Assembly (NCBI GenBank): GCA_903837025.1
Contig: CAILTC010000329.1
Location: 1 to 26,281 of the forward strand
From: an uncultured Bacteroidota bacterium
GTDB lineage: Bacteria; Bacteroidota; Bacteroidia; Flavobacteriales; Flavobacteriaceae
DNA: 26,281 nt
Direction: 5' to 3'
Shown: positions 15,785 through 24,026 of the stretch, one piece after another
Numbering within the stretch: the first letter of the stretch is position 1
Layout of the letters: each line of letters begins with the position of its first letter
Program-made: the position numbers and the translations under genes
Notes under the pieces: generated by a model
The model's database searches: none
The model's input: the letters and a program-made list of their open reading frames with translations, nothing else
Told to the model about the DNA's origin: nothing

Positions 15785-17521
15785 TTATTTTCTTGGGGTT
15801 TTGAATTCGAAATAATTCAAATTAAAATTTCCTTTTTCAAAATGAACTCTGATTTTATTAATTCCTTTTTTTAAAGCTATATTTTTTAAAGTCAAAGTTT
15901 GCCATTTGTCTTTACCTCCCGATGAAGGAATTGTCAATGTCTTAGCTATTTTTTCCGATTCATTTTCGAAATAAAGCTTTCCTCCGGATTTTTCACTTGC
16001 AAAACGAATATCCACATCAAATTGTTTGGCTTCTTTCAGATCAAAAGTATATTGCAACCATTCGCCATCTTCAATAAAACAAACATTATAACCATTGGTG
16101 ATTTTGTCTTTACAATTTTCTATATCAACGCCGTCATTGCGCATGGCACCTCCTTTATTCCATGGTGTAAATTGAGTTCCATCATAATTGATGACGTCTT
16201 TATCCGAATACGCATAGCCATTTTGACCTAAATCATATTCGGTTGCAAACACTTTCGACGGAAGCGTATGCTTTTTAAAAGCTTTCGTTTCCGTGGTATG
16301 AATCTGCCTAAACATGGCATCGATCACATCGTGTTTTATAGTAATATTTTCTATTTTGTAGTTTTCGGCAATTTGCAATAAAGCATTATTGGCAAAATCT
16401 ACCGAAGGTTTCACCCCTCCTTTTTCCCAATATTCGAGCAGTTTTTTATACTCTGGAGTAATAGAAACCGAAGTAACTCCAGCCAGATTATCGATTTTTT
16501 TCATTGGCCAAAAGGCCCAACCAATAGTATTGGCTTCAACCAAAGAAATGGCTTCTTGAAACCACACATTCGAGTTTTCTCCGCTTTCGCCAAGCCAAAT
16601 AGGAACATTGTAGGTGGTTCTAAAATCGAGCATTTTTTGTAGGGAAGCCGTATCATTATGATTCCAATATTTATGAAAACTCAACGCTATATTAGCATCC
16701 CAAAGTGGAAAAATACCATTGTAATTATTGCCCCAACAATTGCCTTCAATGATGATTAAATGATTTGTATCTACTGCTCTAATCGCTTTTGTAACCTTGA
16801 TTTCTAAATCTCTCAAAGGAGAATTCGACAATTCGTCGCAGCCATTTTGGTTGGTTCCAGTAAAATTCCAGTTGGGTTCGTTTATAATATCGTAGCCTCC
16901 AATCCAAGGATTATCTTTGTAACGCGACGCTAACTTTTGCCAGAAAGCAACCATTTTATCTTGGTTAGCAGCACTTTGCCAAAGCGATGGTTTTGTAGTA
17001 TCATAATCCGAAATATTGGCGTCATTTCCTTGACCGCCGGGTGTGGCATGCAAGTCTAAAATTAAATACATTTTGTTGGCGGCACACCAATTTAATAAGT
17101 CATCGGTTCTTTTGAAACCTTCTTCAAGCCAGGTATTTTGACCAGAAACAGCTTCCTTTTCGATAGGCAAAGTATAAAGATTGTAGTGCATAGGCAAGCG
17201 AACGGAGTTAAATCCCCATGCTGCAAGCGAGTCAATATCCCGTTTTGTTATGCCATTTTGTTTATAAACATCATAGAATTTTTCGGTTTTTTCTGCTCCT
17301 AAAACATCCGTTATTTTTTGTTTGATAACATATTGTGGCCCTGCAAATGAACCGGTTTTGAGCATATACCCTTCTTGTATCATCCATCCACCAAGACCCA
17401 ATCCTCGCAACACGATATTCTTACCGTTTCCATCCTCAATTTGTTGCCCATTCCTGTGCAAATAACCTTGAGAAAAGGAAGGAAATGATATAAGAATAGA
17501 AAGTATTAAAAGGTTTTTCAT
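15785..17521 (-). CDS. GH5 glycanase with C-terminal CBM6-like domain
   Basis: This 578-aa secreted protein has a signal peptide ending near SFSQ (residue 18). A GH5 barrel spans about 30-370: GGWMIQEGY, GFNSVRLPMHY, DLHATPGGQ, YDIINEPNW with acid/base E215, and WLGESGENS with nucleophile E312. A connecting segment leads to a CBM6-like beta-sandwich (about 425-575; NGYNVCFIEDGEWLQYTFDL, INKIRVHFEKGNFNLNYFEF). The barrel start (NIVLRGLGLGGWM) is of the exo-beta-1,3/beta-1,6-glucanase style more than the cellulase style, consistent with a beta-glucan locus. I cannot assign the subfamily. It lies 16 bp after the GH30 gene and 38 bp before GH3, so all are in one operon. CBM6 domains often bind beta-1,3-glucan. 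Confidence 0.9.
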   Translation of the reverse strand: MKNLLILSILISFPSFSQGYLHRNGQQIEDGNGKNIVLRGLGLGGWMIQEGYMLKTGSFAGPQYVIKQKITDVLGAEKTEKFYDVYKQNGITKRDIDSLAAWGFNSVRLPMHYNLYTLPIEKEAVSGQNTWLEEGFKRTDDLLNWCAANKMYLILDLHATPGGQGNDANISDYDTTKPSLWQSAANQDKMVAFWQKLASRYKDNPWIGGYDIINEPNWNFTGTNQNGCDELSNSPLRDLEIKVTKAIRAVDTNHLIIIEGNCWGNNYNGIFPLWDANIALSFHKYWNHNDTASLQKMLDFRTTYNVPIWLGESGENSNVWFQEAISLVEANTIGWAFWPMKKIDNLAGVTSVSITPEYKKLLEYWEKGGVKPSVDFANNALLQIAENYKIENITIKHDVIDAMFRQIHTTETKAFKKHTLPSKVFATEYDLGQNGYAYSDKDVINYDGTQFTPWNKGGAMRNDGVDIENCKDKITNGYNVCFIEDGEWLQYTFDLKEAKQFDVDIRFASEKSGGKLYFENESEKIAKTLTIPSSGGKDKWQTLTLKNIALKKGINKIRVHFEKGNFNLNYFEFKTPRK

Positions 17522-17537
17522 ATAGATTTTTTAGAAT

Positions 17538-18995
17538 TTAATAGACTAAAGTTTGAATAGCATTTGGCAAAATAGAAATTTCTGTAGCTTGAGTTCCAAT
17601 GCATAAGTTGTAAAGCACTTTTTCTTTCGATTGATTCATGACAACAGTTACCATTTTCCCGTTCGAATTTATAAACGAAGTACTAATCAAGCTACTTCTG
17701 CTTACGGTTGTGCTTACTCGTTTTGCATTTGGGCGAATAAATTTAGAAAAATGACCGATGTAATAATACGATGGTGTATAAATTAATTCATTCGTTCTGG
17801 TATCGGCATGAATGGGTGCGAAGCAAAAATTACCCACATGATTAGGTCCTCCGTTTTGGTCCAAAAGAATATTCCAATCTGTCCAGCCCACAGTTCCGTT
17901 ATTAAAATCATGAATCATCGAAGTACCATAACGCACTCCATTTGCCCATAATTGGTATTTACTAGCATCAAATTTTTCGACACAACCTTCGGTAAACATC
18001 AGATTTTTTGTTGGAAATGCTTCGTGAACTTTCCCCACATTATCAAACATAGGCTCTCCTCCTGCCCAAGTTTCGTACCAATGAAATCCCATTCCCCACG
18101 CATATTTTGCAGCTTCGGGATCCGAAAAAATCACATTGGCTTGCTGATTCATCAAATCACGATTATGATCCCAAACGATAATTTTTTTATCGCCATATCC
18201 TGCATTTTTCATTACTGGTCCCAAATGGTTTTTAAGAAAATCGCGTTCTTCTTCGGCAGTATAAACACAGGATTCCCATTTTTGCGTTGCCATTGGTTCA
18301 TTTTCAATAGATATTCCCCAAATTGGGATTCCTTCTTTTTCGTACGCTTTGATAAACTTGGTGTAATACTTAGCCCATGGTTGATAAAATTCGGCTAATA
18401 ATGTTCCGCCTTGCAGCATGTTTTTATTGGTTTTCATAAAAGCAGGCGGACTCCAAGGACTGGCAAATAATGTGATTTTACCACCGGCAACGGCAATTGC
18501 TTTCTTAATCAGGGGAATTCTAAACTGCCTGTCATGATCGATATTGAAGGTATTCAAGGTTTTATCGCCTTCTTTGATATAGGTGTAACTATCCGAACTA
18601 AAATCGCAACTATGAATATTGGTTCGCATTAAGGAATAGCCAATTCCTTTGTCTTTGCTATAATAGGCATTGAGTAATTCTTGCTGCTTATCTAAAGGCA
18701 ATTTTGCAAAAACCTCAGCACTAGCGTCCGTAATTGCACCACCAATTCCTAAAAATGTTTGAAAGGTTTTCTGAGGGTTTACAAAAACACAAATTTGCCT
18801 TTCGGTTGGTTGTTTCAGTTCGGAAAATTTAAGATTATCCGTATTTGAAATTCTCAAATCAGAATTTTCTGCAGTGGTATAAACCATTACCGTTTTTCCT
18901 TTTGTTGAAAAAGATTTCGATTCTATTTTTGTTTTTTGCTGTGAAAAAGCAAAAAAGGAGATTAATACAAGCGTTGATGTCACTATTTTTTTCAT
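17538..18995 (-). CDS. GH30 family hydrolase, glucocerebrosidase-like type
   Basis: The 485-aa protein starts with a signal peptide (1-20, ending FAFSQQ). The GH30 barrel shows FLGIGGAITDASAEVF at 81-96, SPWSPPAFMKTN, acid/base E233 in ISIENEPMA, and nucleophile E336 in LMFTEGCVE. A beta-sandwich made from both termini completes the family fold. The wording is closest to the GH30 subfamily-1/3 clade that contains beta-glucosidases, beta-1,6-glucanases and glucosylceramidases. In this locus a beta-1,6-glucosidase or glucanase role fits best. It starts 29 bp after the preceding GH30 gene, implying cotranscription and possibly complementary endo/exo roles. The signal peptide closely resembles that of the nearby GH3 enzyme. 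Confidence 0.9.
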   Translation of the reverse strand: MKKIVTSTLVLISFFAFSQQKTKIESKSFSTKGKTVMVYTTAENSDLRISNTDNLKFSELKQPTERQICVFVNPQKTFQTFLGIGGAITDASAEVFAKLPLDKQQELLNAYYSKDKGIGYSLMRTNIHSCDFSSDSYTYIKEGDKTLNTFNIDHDRQFRIPLIKKAIAVAGGKITLFASPWSPPAFMKTNKNMLQGGTLLAEFYQPWAKYYTKFIKAYEKEGIPIWGISIENEPMATQKWESCVYTAEEERDFLKNHLGPVMKNAGYGDKKIIVWDHNRDLMNQQANVIFSDPEAAKYAWGMGFHWYETWAGGEPMFDNVGKVHEAFPTKNLMFTEGCVEKFDASKYQLWANGVRYGTSMIHDFNNGTVGWTDWNILLDQNGGPNHVGNFCFAPIHADTRTNELIYTPSYYYIGHFSKFIRPNAKRVSTTVSRSSLISTSFINSNGKMVTVVMNQSKEKVLYNLCIGTQATEISILPNAIQTLVY

Positions 18996-19024
18996 GAGTT
19001 CTAGATTATTTTATTTTAATTATT

Positions 19025-20479
19025 TTACCAAATATAGGTTCCTACTGAACCACTTTCTAAAGAAGTGGTGATCCATCTTCCGTTGAATTTAATATTAAAA
19101 AGCGCAGGAGAAGCCCCGTCATTTTCTACAAGTAACACTTTTTTTCCATCAGGCGTTTTAAAAGCTACATTATTCAAATTTCCAATTAAATTACTGGCAA
19201 TTCTAACAGAACCCGTAGGTACAAATTTAGAGGCATGCGCAATGATATAATAGCCGACATTTCTTGTATAAAGACTGTTACTTTCGATAGTAATTGCGCC
19301 TTTACACTGACTGCAACCACCTGCAGTATGAGGTCCAAATGAACTATTATTAGCCAAATTCCACTCCAGTGCCACTTTGCTCCAATTCAGCATTGAACCA
19401 ATTACTACATTTTTTGAATGCCATTTGAGATCTCCGTCAAATGACCCTGTTGAGGAAGTCCACTGTTCTGTAAAATATACATTTTTATTTGGGAAAGCAG
19501 CATGTACTGTTGACAATGCGCTAATATCGCCGCCATATAAATGAAATGCCGATCCGTCAACAAAAGGGTTTGCAGCAGCATCATTCAAAATAGCAATTGG
19601 GTAATCAGGTCGGTCACAGTTATGATCATAAACAACAATTTTTGTTGCAATATTTGCGGTTTGAAAAGCAGGACCTAAATTCGTTTTTATAAATTCGGCT
19701 TGTTGTGAAGCCGTCATCACCAAGCTAGGATTATTTCCCGGATTTAAAGGTTCGTTTTGTGGCGTAATCGCTGTAATTGTAATGCCTTGCTGTTTCATTG
19801 CTTGAATATACTTGACAAAATATTGAGCATAAACGCTATAATATTGAGGCTGCAAACTTCCACCAGCAAAACTGTTGTTATCTTTCATCCAAACGGGAGC
19901 AGACCATGGTGTTGCAATCATTTTAATGTTTGGGTTTATCGCTAATATTTCCTTCAAAAGCGGAATTAGATTAGTCATATCAGGAGTTAGACTAAAATTG
20001 GTTAAGTTCAAATCAGTTTGTCCGTTTGGAATATCATCGTAAGTAAACGGAGTATCATTTAGATCCGAAGCTCCAATACTCAATCGTAAATAACTTATTC
20101 CTATAGAAGTGGCGCTAGAACCAAATAATTCCTGCAACAATTCCTGTTTTTTTGATGAAGACAAGCCGTTGATTACTTGGGCACTTCCGCCAGTTAATGT
20201 ATAACCAAATCCATCGACCGATTGAAAAGTTTGGGTTTCATCGACTTCGATATTTGAATACGTATTATAGGTTGTACCAAAACCTAAAATGGCAGTTTGT
20301 TTTTGAAGCAAAACAGATTGATCGCCTTTGGTAAGCCAAAAATCAACATCATTGGTTACAGGGGTTGGCGTAGGAATAGGAGCTGGTTTTGCAGCGTCAT
20401 TAGTTGGAGCACACTTTAACATAACACTTGTCAATGCTGCTAGAAATAAAAATTTCATACTTTTTTTAATTACTTTCAT
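19025..20479 (-). CDS. GH30 subfamily-3-like endo-beta-1,6-glucanase, putative lipoprotein
   Basis: The 484-aa protein has an N-terminal hydrophobic segment ending in VMLKCAPT (C23), a possible though atypical lipobox with K at -1, then a Pro/Thr-rich linker (PAPIPTPTPVT). The GH30 core shows VDGFGYTLTGGSAQVI, ISYLRLSIGASDLND, ATPWSAPVWMK, acid/base E243 in PQNEP, and nucleophile E338 in YFTEQW. This pattern is that of GH30_3 enzymes, known beta-1,6-glucanases in Bacteroides and fungi. If anchored at the surface it would cut beta-1,6 chains or branches outside the cell. It is the first gene of the four-gene enzyme run, 244 bp after the upstream gene, with a candidate promoter in that gap. The ATG at 20479 is used; a second ATG at residue 8 is possible. 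Confidence 0.88.
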   Translation of the reverse strand: MKVIKKSMKFLFLAALTSVMLKCAPTNDAAKPAPIPTPTPVTNDVDFWLTKGDQSVLLQKQTAILGFGTTYNTYSNIEVDETQTFQSVDGFGYTLTGGSAQVINGLSSSKKQELLQELFGSSATSIGISYLRLSIGASDLNDTPFTYDDIPNGQTDLNLTNFSLTPDMTNLIPLLKEILAINPNIKMIATPWSAPVWMKDNNSFAGGSLQPQYYSVYAQYFVKYIQAMKQQGITITAITPQNEPLNPGNNPSLVMTASQQAEFIKTNLGPAFQTANIATKIVVYDHNCDRPDYPIAILNDAAANPFVDGSAFHLYGGDISALSTVHAAFPNKNVYFTEQWTSSTGSFDGDLKWHSKNVVIGSMLNWSKVALEWNLANNSSFGPHTAGGCSQCKGAITIESNSLYTRNVGYYIIAHASKFVPTGSVRIASNLIGNLNNVAFKTPDGKKVLLVENDGASPALFNIKFNGRWITTSLESGSVGTYIW

Positions 20480-20573
20480 ATTATTTTTAACCGTTAGGTA
20501 TAATTTAATTTGTTTTTTTTAATCCCATAGATTTTAAAATTTCTAAAAAGCGTTTCACCTTATTAGAGAAAAC

Positions 20574-20581
20574 CAAAGCTA
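20574..20581 (-). promoter_or_regulatory. Candidate -7 box before the GH30-GH30-GH5-GH3 run
   Basis: On the minus strand TAGCTTTG matches TAnnTTTG and lies about 95 nt before the ATG at 20479. The -33 TTG is not evident at 17-19 nt upstream. The rest of the 20480-20723 gap holds an 8-bp inverted repeat GTTGAAAT/ATTTCAAC (20676-20683 and 20709-20716) just after the upstream stop, a weak terminator candidate. Confidence 0.3.
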
Positions 20582-20723
20582 TGTGACCCGAGAACGAAGA
20601 TCGAAATGGCGAAGTAACCCATAAACTGGGATATTTAATTCTTTTATTTTATGTTTCGAGCCTGCATAGAGCTAAGTTGAAATGTGGTTCATTTTTTAAT
20701 TTATTATTATTTCAACTAACGGA

Positions 20724-21578
20724 TTATTTATATCTTATTTCAACGTAAACTGGCAGATGATCTGAGGGATATTTTAGATCCTTTGAATCACTTAAAACAG
20801 CAAATTTTCGCACTTCAAACTTATTATTTTTAGACATAAAAACATAATCAATTAATTGGGTTACGGGCTCATTGTGTTTGAACCCATTAAATGTCCCGGA
20901 AGGTCCAAAAGGCTTCTGTTGTGAAATAGCCCTGCAATCATTCATGACTTTTTTCAGAGCAATTATCCTCTCGGTTGTGGGCTCAGAATTAAAATCTCCC
21001 ATAAAAATAACGGGATAGTTTTTAACATTCAACCGTGTAATTTTCGAAAGAATAAGCTCAATTCCGTTTGTTCGAGCCAATTCTCCCATGTGGTCTAAAT
21101 GGGTATTGAAAACCCAAAATAGTGTATTAGTTTTTGAATCTTTAAATAAAGCATACGTACAAACTCTATTACAAGCAGCATCCCAACCTTTCGAAATTAT
21201 ATCTGGAGTTTCGGAAAGCCAAAAAGTACTTTCTTGAACTATTTTAAACCTATCTTTTTTATAATAGATATTTGAAGATTCTCCTTTTCCAATTCCCTCT
21301 CTTCCTATACCGATGTAATTATATGAAGGAAGTGCTGAGGCAATATCTGTCACTTGAATAGGAGTTGCTTCCTGAACCCCAAAAATATCTGGCTCGTAAA
21401 ACTGAATTTGTGAGGCGAAAAAATCCTTTCTATTTATCCATGAATTTTCTCCGTCAGAATCAAGGTTCAAGCGGATGTTATAAGTCATCACTTTTAATGA
21501 TTGTGCGTTAGCCGAATCAATCGCTAATGCTATCATGAAAATAAAAGCAAAAATTTTAAAACCGTTTTTTTTATCCAT
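20724..21578 (-). CDS. Secreted endonuclease/exonuclease/phosphatase (EEP) family protein
   Basis: The 284-aa protein has a signal peptide (1-25, ending NAQ), then a complete EEP fold. Motifs: MTYNIRLN with N34, GVQEA with E70, FNTHLDHMG with H160 and D162, MGDFNSEP with D195 and N197, LIDYVF with D244, and YPSDHLPVYVEI with D273 and H274. All metal-binding and catalytic residues are present. The superfamily cleaves phosphodiester bonds in DNA, RNA, inositol phosphates or sphingolipids; the export signal and location inside a glycan locus make DNA repair unlikely. A role in phosphate or phosphodiester removal from substrate-associated molecules is possible but unproved. It sits between GH16 and GH30 with gaps of about 240-290 bp on either side. 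Confidence 0.88.
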   Translation of the reverse strand: MDKKNGFKIFAFIFMIALAIDSANAQSLKVMTYNIRLNLDSDGENSWINRKDFFASQIQFYEPDIFGVQEATPIQVTDIASALPSYNYIGIGREGIGKGESSNIYYKKDRFKIVQESTFWLSETPDIISKGWDAACNRVCTYALFKDSKTNTLFWVFNTHLDHMGELARTNGIELILSKITRLNVKNYPVIFMGDFNSEPTTERIIALKKVMNDCRAISQQKPFGPSGTFNGFKHNEPVTQLIDYVFMSKNNKFEVRKFAVLSDSKDLKYPSDHLPVYVEIRYK

Positions 21579-21796
21579 TGAATGTATTTTTATAAAAAAT
21601 TCTATTTATGAGAAAAGAAAATTCCTCGAAGCTTTGCTACGTTTTTTTAGCTAAAGATTTCACAGATTATCATAGCTTTTTTGTTTGTAAAAATCGGATC
21701 AATTTGTGTTTGATTTGTTAAAAACCTCGTGGGCTATACCCTGATGTAGTTTACTTAATAATTATGAAACATTCCTTTTAAAAAATTATTTTCATC

Positions 21797-21826
21797 GTTG
21801 CCCCCATCCAACAAAATGGGAGCAAC
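21797..21826 (-). terminator. Hairpin downstream of the GH16 gene
   Basis: On the minus strand, GTTGCTCCCAT and ATGGGGGCAAC pair along all 11 positions, with one G-U wobble and an 8-nt loop. It begins about 45 nt after the GH16 stop at 21871. The following bases include an interrupted T run (AATAATTTTTT). It probably ends the GH16 transcript. The remainder of the 21579-21870 gap shows nothing else clear. Confidence 0.6.
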
Positions 21827-21870
21827 TAATGAAAAACTAACAAACTCACCACTAACTTATCGTCAAAAAA

Positions 21871-22983
21871 TTAATTATAAACTCTAATATAATCTACTTC
21901 GAAAGTAGAAGAAATAAAATCAGGAGCTACATTCCCTCCAAAACCGCCTCCGATTGCCGAATTTACAATCAAGAAAAAATTCTGATTAAAAGGCATACTT
22001 GAGGAATTTGTGAACGTATAATACAACACATTATCTACATAAAATTTGATAAAATCGGCTCTCCAATCCATGGTATAAACATGAAAATCAGTATTTCCAT
22101 TAGCAACCGAAACCGTTGCTGTATCTGGTGTATTCCCGGAACGACCTGGCGAATGCAAAGAAGAATGATTTACATTCAATGCATTTCCCACTTCTTCTAA
22201 AATATCAATCTCACCGCATGCTGGCCATCCAACGGTATCTATGTTATTTCCTAACATCCATACTGCTGGCCAAGTTCCTGCGCCTGTTGGAAATTTAGCT
22301 CTAAATTCGACTTTTCCGTATTTAAAGGAAAATTTTCCTTTCGATAAGATTCTTGCCGATGTATAATTGCTACCGCTATAGCTTTCTTTTATGGTATTTA
22401 TTTTTAAAGTTCCGCCTGAAATAGCGATGTTTTGAGGTCGGCTTGTGTAATATTCTAATTCATTATTCCCCCATCCGCCGGCACCTAAATCGTAACCCCA
22501 TTTTGTTGGATCAGGTGCTCCATCAACATTAAATTCCTCTGACCAAATTGCAACAGGAGTAACATAAACAACAATAGTTGTAGAAGAACTGATAAACTGA
22601 GTTCCATTATATGCAGATACATATACCGTATAAGAATTTGTCCCTGATGCCGTATAAGTATAAGTGAAATTTCCATCCGTTAGTTCTTTTGTTTCTCCAT
22701 TGCCCAACAGTATTTTATAAGACGTTGCATTCGTTGCGCTTATACTAAAGTTTATTGTTCCACTACCGTCACCATTCGGATTTTGGAGATTTGTTCCAGC
22801 AGCAACTGCCGAAACCACAAGATTAGTGGGGGTTTTTACGACTTTATTTCCGCCACCATTACTACTTCCGCTGCTACTACAGGACATCAAAATAATTGAA
22901 GTAAGCATACTAAAAAACAAAATGCTTTTTATTGGATGTAATACCCTTTTAGCAAATTTTGAAAGTATTGTATTTTGAATCAT
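21871..22983 (-). CDS. GH16 laminarinase-like lipoprotein with N-terminal PKD-like domain
   Basis: From the ATG at 22983 this is a 370-aa lipoprotein (lipobox ILMSC, C35). Next come a Ser/Gly-rich linker, a PKD/Ig-like domain (about 50-145; LVVSAVAAGTNLQNPNGDGS, SYKILLGNG), and a GH16 jelly roll (about 147-370). The catalytic strand is CGEIDILEEVG, with E258, D260 and E263 as nucleophile, helper and acid/base. FSFKYGKVEFRAKFP and GTWPAVWMLG are typical of laminarinase-type GH16. The reaction is endo-hydrolysis of beta-1,3-glucan at the cell surface. A frame extending to an ATG at 23031 is open, but that start would lie inside the terminator hairpin, and its residues (MVLGFFNILNNNN) would spoil the signal peptide, so 22983 is preferred. 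Confidence 0.93.
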   Translation of the reverse strand: MIQNTILSKFAKRVLHPIKSILFFSMLTSIILMSCSSSGSSNGGGNKVVKTPTNLVVSAVAAGTNLQNPNGDGSGTINFSISATNATSYKILLGNGETKELTDGNFTYTYTASGTNSYTVYVSAYNGTQFISSSTTIVVYVTPVAIWSEEFNVDGAPDPTKWGYDLGAGGWGNNELEYYTSRPQNIAISGGTLKINTIKESYSGSNYTSARILSKGKFSFKYGKVEFRAKFPTGAGTWPAVWMLGNNIDTVGWPACGEIDILEEVGNALNVNHSSLHSPGRSGNTPDTATVSVANGNTDFHVYTMDWRADFIKFYVDNVLYYTFTNSSSMPFNQNFFLIVNSAIGGGFGGNVAPDFISSTFEVDYIRVYN

Positions 22984-23013
22984 GATAAAAAGGTTGTTAT
23001 TATTTAAAATATT

Positions 23014-23045
23014 AAAAAAACCCAGAACCAAATACAGCTCTGGGT
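23014..23045 (-). terminator. Rho-independent terminator inside the PUL
   Basis: On the minus strand, ACCCAGA (23039-23045) pairs with TCTGGGT (23020-23026) around a 12-nt loop and is followed at once by a run of seven Ts (23014-23020). It lies between the binding-protein gene (stop at 23061) and the GH16 start at 22983. It would reduce read-through from the SusD operon into the enzymes. Confidence 0.85.
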
Positions 23046-23060
23046 CTTATTATAAAAAAA

Positions 23061-24014
23061 TTATGGTGCTGGAATCATTTTTATATACCAAGCATTTCCT
23101 GTTTCGGTCCCTTGTACCCTTAGATACATGGTAGTTGAAGTTGAAGAAAGAATTTCGTATTCTTTGAGTGTTGAGCCATAACCAATATAGGTATTCACTC
23201 CAGCCAATAGTATTGAAACTGACGTTGATGGAGTCGATGCTGCCACTCCTGAACTTGAAGGAAGAAAAGAAAAATCAGAAGTTCCACCAGCATAAGGAAA
23301 ACAGGCATCATTAGTACTTACTGGAAGGTCTTTAAGACCTGGAAGTCCACCAGCCCAAGAACCTGGTTTTGTAAAAGCACCATCTGGATTTGCAACCGTT
23401 AAGGAATAGGTACCAGAAGCTACATTTTTAACAAATGTAAATGTAGAGGTATAAAGACAATTTGCAGTTGCTACTTTTTCGTTTATTGCTGCTGCCCACC
23501 ATGATGGAGAAACACTAGTAGGATCCCATGGGCCTACACCAAAATGACCCGGTACACTTTTGTCAACAATCCAAGTTTTTGAAGCATTGTTTGTCAAATT
23601 AGTAACAATAGCAGCATCCGGAATAAAATCAAATCGTACAGTAATATCTTTAGTAATTGTAGACTGAGAACCTCCTTTGCCAGAAGCAACAACTGTAACT
23701 CTATAGGTATTAACCCCGCGTTTAAGGTATTTATTAGTAACTGTCCCTGTTGGTAAGAAAACTAAATTTACGGCATCACTTGCGTCGTAATCTATTGAAA
23801 CAGCAAGAACATTATCTCCTGTTATAGAGAAATTTACATTACCAGAACCATCACCGTTAGGATGCAAAGCATCTTGCCCAACAATTACTGCATTAATAGC
23901 AAGGTTTGAAGGAGCTGTTAAATCTCCCAAAGAATAGGTTTCTTGTGAACAACTAGTTATCGTTAGAAGTAACACAATTAAAACACCAAGGATGTATTTT
24001 ATGTTTTTTTTCAT
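23061..24014 (-). CDS. PKD-domain surface glycan-binding lipoprotein
   Basis: This 317-aa lipoprotein has lipobox TITSC (C22). A PKD/Ig-like module follows (about 34-130; APSNLAINAVIVGQD, HPNGDGSGNVNFSITG) that closely resembles the one in the neighbouring GH16 enzyme. The C-terminal half (about 140-317) starts NASKTWIVDKSVPGHFGVGP and is rich in W, G, S and T with beta character (SWWAAAIN, GSWAGGLPGL). It is probably a carbohydrate-binding domain; I see no catalytic motif. It is 12 bp after the SusE-like gene, hence in the same operon, and just before a terminator. The role is surface capture of beta-glucan alongside SusD. Family assignment of the C-terminal domain is uncertain. Confidence 0.8.
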   Translation of the reverse strand: MKKNIKYILGVLIVLLLTITSCSQETYSLGDLTAPSNLAINAVIVGQDALHPNGDGSGNVNFSITGDNVLAVSIDYDASDAVNLVFLPTGTVTNKYLKRGVNTYRVTVVASGKGGSQSTITKDITVRFDFIPDAAIVTNLTNNASKTWIVDKSVPGHFGVGPWDPTSVSPSWWAAAINEKVATANCLYTSTFTFVKNVASGTYSLTVANPDGAFTKPGSWAGGLPGLKDLPVSTNDACFPYAGGTSDFSFLPSSSGVAASTPSTSVSILLAGVNTYIGYGSTLKEYEILSSTSTTMYLRVQGTETGNAWYIKMIPAP

Positions 24015-24026
24015 GATTTTTTATAT

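Noticed and set aside
20563..20622. A 19-codon minus-strand mini-ORF (MGYFAISIFVLGSHSFGFL) that could be a leader peptide before GH30.
   Set aside because: It overlaps the candidate -7 box, has no ribosome-binding support and no attenuator structure; chance is more likely.
22984..23031. Longer GH16 start at 23031.
   Set aside because: It would lie in the terminator hairpin and put a polar N-rich stretch before the lipoprotein signal.
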